Below, one piece after another: positions 54,999 to 58,249 of a stretch of DNA of 58,249 nucleotides. The notes below the pieces were generated by a model. The model ran no database searches and was not told where the DNA came from. It saw only the letters and a list, made by a program, of their open reading frames with translations. The position numbers and the translations under genes are program-made. Position 1 is the first letter of the stretch, and every line of letters begins with the position of its first letter. The DNA is from Oribacterium sp. P6A1 (GTDB lineage: Bacteria > Bacillota > Clostridia > Lachnospirales > Lachnospiraceae), in assembly GCF_000702885.1 (NCBI RefSeq), contig NZ_JNKO01000019.1:1-58249 (forward strand), in the 5' to 3' direction.

Positions 54999-57521
54999 TT
55001 GGAGCCAAATGTTTTTGATAAGGTCCAGGATGTAGATCTCAAAAAGACTATGGAAAACTCTTATATTGATTATGCCATGAGCGTAATTGTATCAAGAGCT
55101 ATCCCGGATATTAGAGATGGACTGAAGCCTGTACAGAGAAGAGTTCTTTATTCTTTACAGACTTTGGGAGTAACACCGGATAAGAAAACAAAAAAGTGTG
55201 CAACAATCGTAGGTGAATGTATGGGTAAATTCCATCCTCATGGAGATTCATCTATTTACGGAGCACTTGTATATATGGGTCAGCCCTGGTCGATGCGCCA
55301 TGTTTTGGTGGATAAACAGGGAAACTTTGGTTCTGATGATGGAGATTCTCCGGCTGCCATGCGTTATACTGAGGCAAAAATGTCAAAGCTCGCCGGAGAA
55401 ATGTTGGCAGGAATCAATAAGGATACTGTTGATTTTATGCCTAACTTTTCAAATGAGTATGATGAACCGGAGGTACTTCCGGCAAAATTTCCAAATTTGA
55501 TTGTAAACGGAGCAACAGGAATTGCTGTAGGTATGGCAACCAATATTCCTCCGCATAATCTGAGAGAAGTTATAAAGGCAGTGGATCTTATTATCGATAA
55601 TAAGATAAATGATAGAGAAACCACCATAGAAGAAATCATGCAGGTAATTCCGGGTCCGGATTTTCCGACAGGAGGTATCATACTAGGAAGAAAAGGTATA
55701 GAAGAAGCTTATCGCACCGGAAGAGGAAAAATAAAACTCAGAGCCGTATGTGAAATTGAAGCTATGCCAAACGGAAAACATCGTATTGTTGTAAAAGAAT
55801 TGCCATACGTAGTTTACCGTTCAAGAGTTATAGAAAATATTGCAGAACTAGTAAAAGACAAGAAAATTGACGGAATTACATACATTAATGATGCTTCAGG
55901 TAAAGGATCCACTTCAAAGATCAATATCGAGCTTAGAAGAGATGCAAATCCTAATGTGGTATTGAATCAGTTATACAAGCATACACAGTTACAGACAACT
56001 TTTGGCGTAATTATGCTTTGTATAGTAAACGGTGAGCCTAAAACATTGAATCTGATGGAGATTTTGGATGAATATCTCAAGCATCAGGTTAATGTTTTCA
56101 ACAGAAGAACACGATATGATCTGAATAAAGCAGAGGAAAGAGCGCATATTTTAGAGGCTCTTCTTAAAGCTGTGGATCATATAGATGAGATAGTACATAC
56201 AATAAGAGCTGCAGCTAATACTGAAGAGGCAAAGGCAAATCTTTCCGTAAAGTTTGGATTTGATGAAGTACAGGCTCAGGCTATAGTTGATATGCGATTA
56301 AGAGCATTAACAGGACTTGAAAGAGGAAAGCTTAAGGATGAGTATGATGATCTTAAGAGAAAGATCGCATATTACAATGAGCTTTTAAATAATCCTAAAA
56401 AGATGCTTGGTGTAATAAAAGATGAAATAGATGTTATAGCCGACAAATACGGTAATGACAGAGTAACAAAATTTGGATTTGATGATTCAATAGATGATGA
56501 AGACCTTATACCTGATGACGATACTGTAATTGCAGCAACCAGACTGGGTTACATTAAGCGTATGTCACCTGAGAATTTCAAACAGCAGAACAGAGGTGGC
56601 AAGGGCATAAAGGGAATGCAGACTATAAATGATGACATAATTGAAGATTTGTTTATGACAACAAATAAGCATTACATTATGTTCTTCACAAACATGGGAC
56701 GCTGTTTTAGAATAAAGGCTTACAAGATTCCCGAAGCTTCACGCACATCAAGAGGTACTGCAATGGTAAATCTTCTTCAGCTGGCTCCGGATGAATATGT
56801 GACTGCATCTTTTGCAATAAGTGATGATTATGCCGATTCAGATCAGTATTTACTTCTTGCCACCAAAAACGGTACTGTAAAGAAGACACCTATATCTCAG
56901 TATTCAAATATCAGAAAATCAGGTTTGATTGCCATAGCTCTCAGGGATGATGATCGTCTTATTGAAGCAAAGCTGATAGATAAAAATGAAGATATCATGA
57001 TCGGAACACGAAATGGTATGGCTATACGTTTCAACGAGAGTGATGTACGTATAACAGGCAGAAGCTCTTTTGGTGTACGAGGGATCAGTTTATCCGATGA
57101 TGATGTTGTAGTTGGTATGCAAAAAATCAGTCAGGGAGATTTTGTGCTTGTGGTATCCGAGAAGGGTATGGGAAAGCTGACAAGTGTTTCTGAATTTAAG
57201 CTGCAAAAAAGAGGTGGTAAGGGTCTTATTTGTTATAAGATAACTGAAAAGACAGGAAATCTCGTTGGATTCAAGCTGACAGATAAATCCAGAGAAATAA
57301 TGCTTATTACGAATGAGGGTGTAATCATAAGAATGTCTCTTAAGGATGCAAAGGACATAGGTAGAAATACATCTGGAGTTAAGTTCATGAATATAGAGGC
57401 GGATTCCAATGTTGTAATTGCATCTATAGCGAAGGTAAGAGAATCTACTACAGAAGCTGATATGCAAAGGGAAATTGAAGAGTCTGAGATTGGAAATCAG
57501 GAAGAAGATGAAAATAATTGA
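54999..57521 (+). CDS. gyrA: DNA gyrase subunit A
   Basis: 840 residues. The winged-helix breakage domain has RAIPDIRDGLKPVQRRVLY, HPHGDSSIYGALVYM, and AAMRYTEAKM with the catalytic Tyr. The C-terminal beta-pinwheel has the GyrA box QNRGGKGIKG, which marks gyrase rather than topoisomerase IV. The residue equivalent to E. coli Asp87 is Gly (residue 88 here), while Ser83 is kept. The tail is acidic. The start is a TTG at 54999, eight bases after GGAGG; the open frame from 54984 has this site inside it. It is 64 bp after gyrB. Confidence 0.95.
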   Translation: MEPNVFDKVQDVDLKKTMENSYIDYAMSVIVSRAIPDIRDGLKPVQRRVLYSLQTLGVTPDKKTKKCATIVGECMGKFHPHGDSSIYGALVYMGQPWSMRHVLVDKQGNFGSDDGDSPAAMRYTEAKMSKLAGEMLAGINKDTVDFMPNFSNEYDEPEVLPAKFPNLIVNGATGIAVGMATNIPPHNLREVIKAVDLIIDNKINDRETTIEEIMQVIPGPDFPTGGIILGRKGIEEAYRTGRGKIKLRAVCEIEAMPNGKHRIVVKELPYVVYRSRVIENIAELVKDKKIDGITYINDASGKGSTSKINIELRRDANPNVVLNQLYKHTQLQTTFGVIMLCIVNGEPKTLNLMEILDEYLKHQVNVFNRRTRYDLNKAEERAHILEALLKAVDHIDEIVHTIRAAANTEEAKANLSVKFGFDEVQAQAIVDMRLRALTGLERGKLKDEYDDLKRKIAYYNELLNNPKKMLGVIKDEIDVIADKYGNDRVTKFGFDDSIDDEDLIPDDDTVIAATRLGYIKRMSPENFKQQNRGGKGIKGMQTINDDIIEDLFMTTNKHYIMFFTNMGRCFRIKAYKIPEASRTSRGTAMVNLLQLAPDEYVTASFAISDDYADSDQYLLLATKNGTVKKTPISQYSNIRKSGLIAIALRDDDRLIEAKLIDKNEDIMIGTRNGMAIRFNESDVRITGRSSFGVRGISLSDDDVVVGMQKISQGDFVLVVSEKGMGKLTSVSEFKLQKRGGKGLICYKITEKTGNLVGFKLTDKSREIMLITNEGVIIRMSLKDAKDIGRNTSGVKFMNIEADSNVVIASIAKVRESTTEADMQREIEESEIGNQEEDENN

Positions 57522-57547
57522 TTCTAAATGATTAAAATCTTAAAGTT

Positions 57548-57577
57548 AAAGGGGCATACATTAGTATGCCCCTTTTA
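57548..57577 (+). terminator. gyrA terminator
   Basis: AAAGGGGCATAC / GTATGCCCCTTTT stem with a 4-nt loop, 26 bp after the gyrA stop. Confidence 0.9.
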
Positions 57578-57626
57578 TTGTACTGAAAATTTTTTGATTT
57601 TAGCAAATAATAGATGTAAAGAAGTA

Positions 57627-57655
57627 TTGACATAAATTAAAAAGATTGTTAATAT
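57627..57655 (+). promoter_or_regulatory. tRNA-Ser promoter
   Basis: TTGACA, 17-bp spacer, TAATAT. It implies a leader of about 85 nt before the tRNA, which includes AGTCAAT-T-ATTGACT at 57726-57740. Confidence 0.85.
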
Positions 57656-57747
57656 ACTAAGGCACCTCAAAAAGCGGTGTAAAACGAATCCCAAAGACAT
57701 AAAACCTTGGTAGGGAACGTTTAAAAGTCAATTATTGACTATAAGAA

Positions 57748-57837
57748 GGAGTAGTACTCAAGAGGCCGAAGAGGCGCCCCTGCTAAGGGTGTAGGTCGGA
57801 TAAAACCGGCGCGAGGGTTCAAATCCCTCCTGCTCCG
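57748..57837 (+). tRNA. tRNA-Ser (anticodon GCT)
   Basis: 90-nt class II tRNA: acceptor GGAGTAG/CTGCTCC with discriminator G, anticodon stem-loop CCCCTGCTAAGGG (anticodon GCT), a long variable arm GTCGG...CCGGC, and T-arm GAGGG-TTCAAAT-CCCTC. Confidence 0.95.
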
Positions 57838-57861
57838 TTTTAACTTTAAAAAAGTTAAAAA
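57838..57861 (+). terminator. Weak hairpin after tRNA-Ser
   Basis: TTTTAACTT / AAGTTAAAA, all AT except two pairs, with no long T run. It could be a weak terminator or a processing signal before the rRNA promoter. Confidence 0.4.
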
Positions 57862-57866
57862 TGTGT

Positions 57867-57898
57867 TTGACAAATGAAAAGCAGTTTGCTAGTATAAT
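57867..57898 (+). promoter_or_regulatory. rRNA operon promoter
   Basis: TTGACA at 57867-57872. TAGTAT (17-bp spacer, with TGC just upstream as extended -10) overlaps TATAAT at 57893 (20-bp spacer). It lies about 200 bp before 16S, leaving a leader with likely boxA/RNase III signals. Confidence 0.8.
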
Positions 57899-58100
57899 CG
57901 AGCTGCAAAAAACACAGCAACGAACCTTGAAAATCAAAGATCGATTAATACACAGACCCTGAAGATTCTAAGAATTAGATTTTCAGAAACGATGCAAATC
58001 GTAAGCGAATTTATTCGCAGTAAAGAATAACGGACAGAACAAAAGCCAAGCTTAAGTTTTGAACGGGAAGAACTTAAAGAGCTGTAAGCTCTTAACATTT

Positions 58101-58249
<149 letters not shown>

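Noticed and set aside
57656-57747. PreQ1 or T-box-like element before tRNA-Ser
   Set aside because: Short stems exist but none of the conserved core sequences of those elements is present.

Overview
The window is a chromosomal segment of an anaerobic, low-GC Firmicute, most likely a Lachnospiraceae member near Butyrivibrio/Pseudobutyrivibrio. The evidence is AT-rich DNA with strong AGGAGG-type ribosome binding sites, a monomeric group-B-like [FeFe] hydrogenase, ATP-dependent PEP carboxykinase, M18 aminopeptidase, a DUF4446 gene beside parB, plant-polysaccharide enzymes (GH28, acetyl-esterase-like) and a canonical Firmicutes origin region. This placement is inferred from gene content and protein style; no alignment was run.

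The right part (about 38.3-58.2 kb) is the replication origin neighbourhood. oriC lies between rpmH and dnaA (about 48.9-49.17 kb), with three perfect DnaA boxes and an AT-rich stretch. To its right, transcribed rightward: dnaA, dnaN, recF, gyrB, gyrA, tRNA-Ser and the start of a 16S rRNA gene. To its left, transcribed leftward: rpmH, rnpA, yidD, yidC, jag, mnmE, mnmG, rsmG, then parA, parB, DUF4446 and a large unknown surface protein. Both arms therefore run with the replication forks. Two parS sites flank rsmG, one of them at the centre of a perfect 52-bp palindrome, and two extra perfect DnaA boxes lie between jag and mnmE.

The middle part (about 14.3-38.3 kb) is a mosaic of short units: a DUF1461 membrane protein-hflX-ylmH operon, an orphan amino-acid-binding lipoprotein, an M18 aminopeptidase plus a trigger-factor-like lipoprotein, signal peptidase I plus DUF3783, an alpha/beta hydrolase, thrH, a low-molecular-weight phosphotyrosine phosphatase, an HxlR regulator, pckA, an unusually long DinB polymerase, an apparently intracellular GH28 enzyme, a HAD phosphatase, an LTA-synthase-like sulfatase, an HD protein and rsmA. 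Most units end in convincing intrinsic terminators, often shared by convergent genes.

The left part (0-14.3 kb) carries an esterase-cupin pair, a coiled-coil membrane protein, a histidine phosphatase, the hydrogenase, rsmJ, rpoD, a secreted CAP-domain protein, a MATE transporter, divergent tRNA-Lys and tRNA-Arg genes, and a large, visibly GC-richer clostripain-family lipoprotein that looks acquired. The most striking regulatory locus is the leader of the CAP gene: two almost identical c-di-GMP-I (GEMM) riboswitches in series. The first is followed by an intrinsic terminator whose 5' arm can pair with the aptamer 3' end. A palindromic repeat recurs once after that terminator and once after the gene's own terminator.
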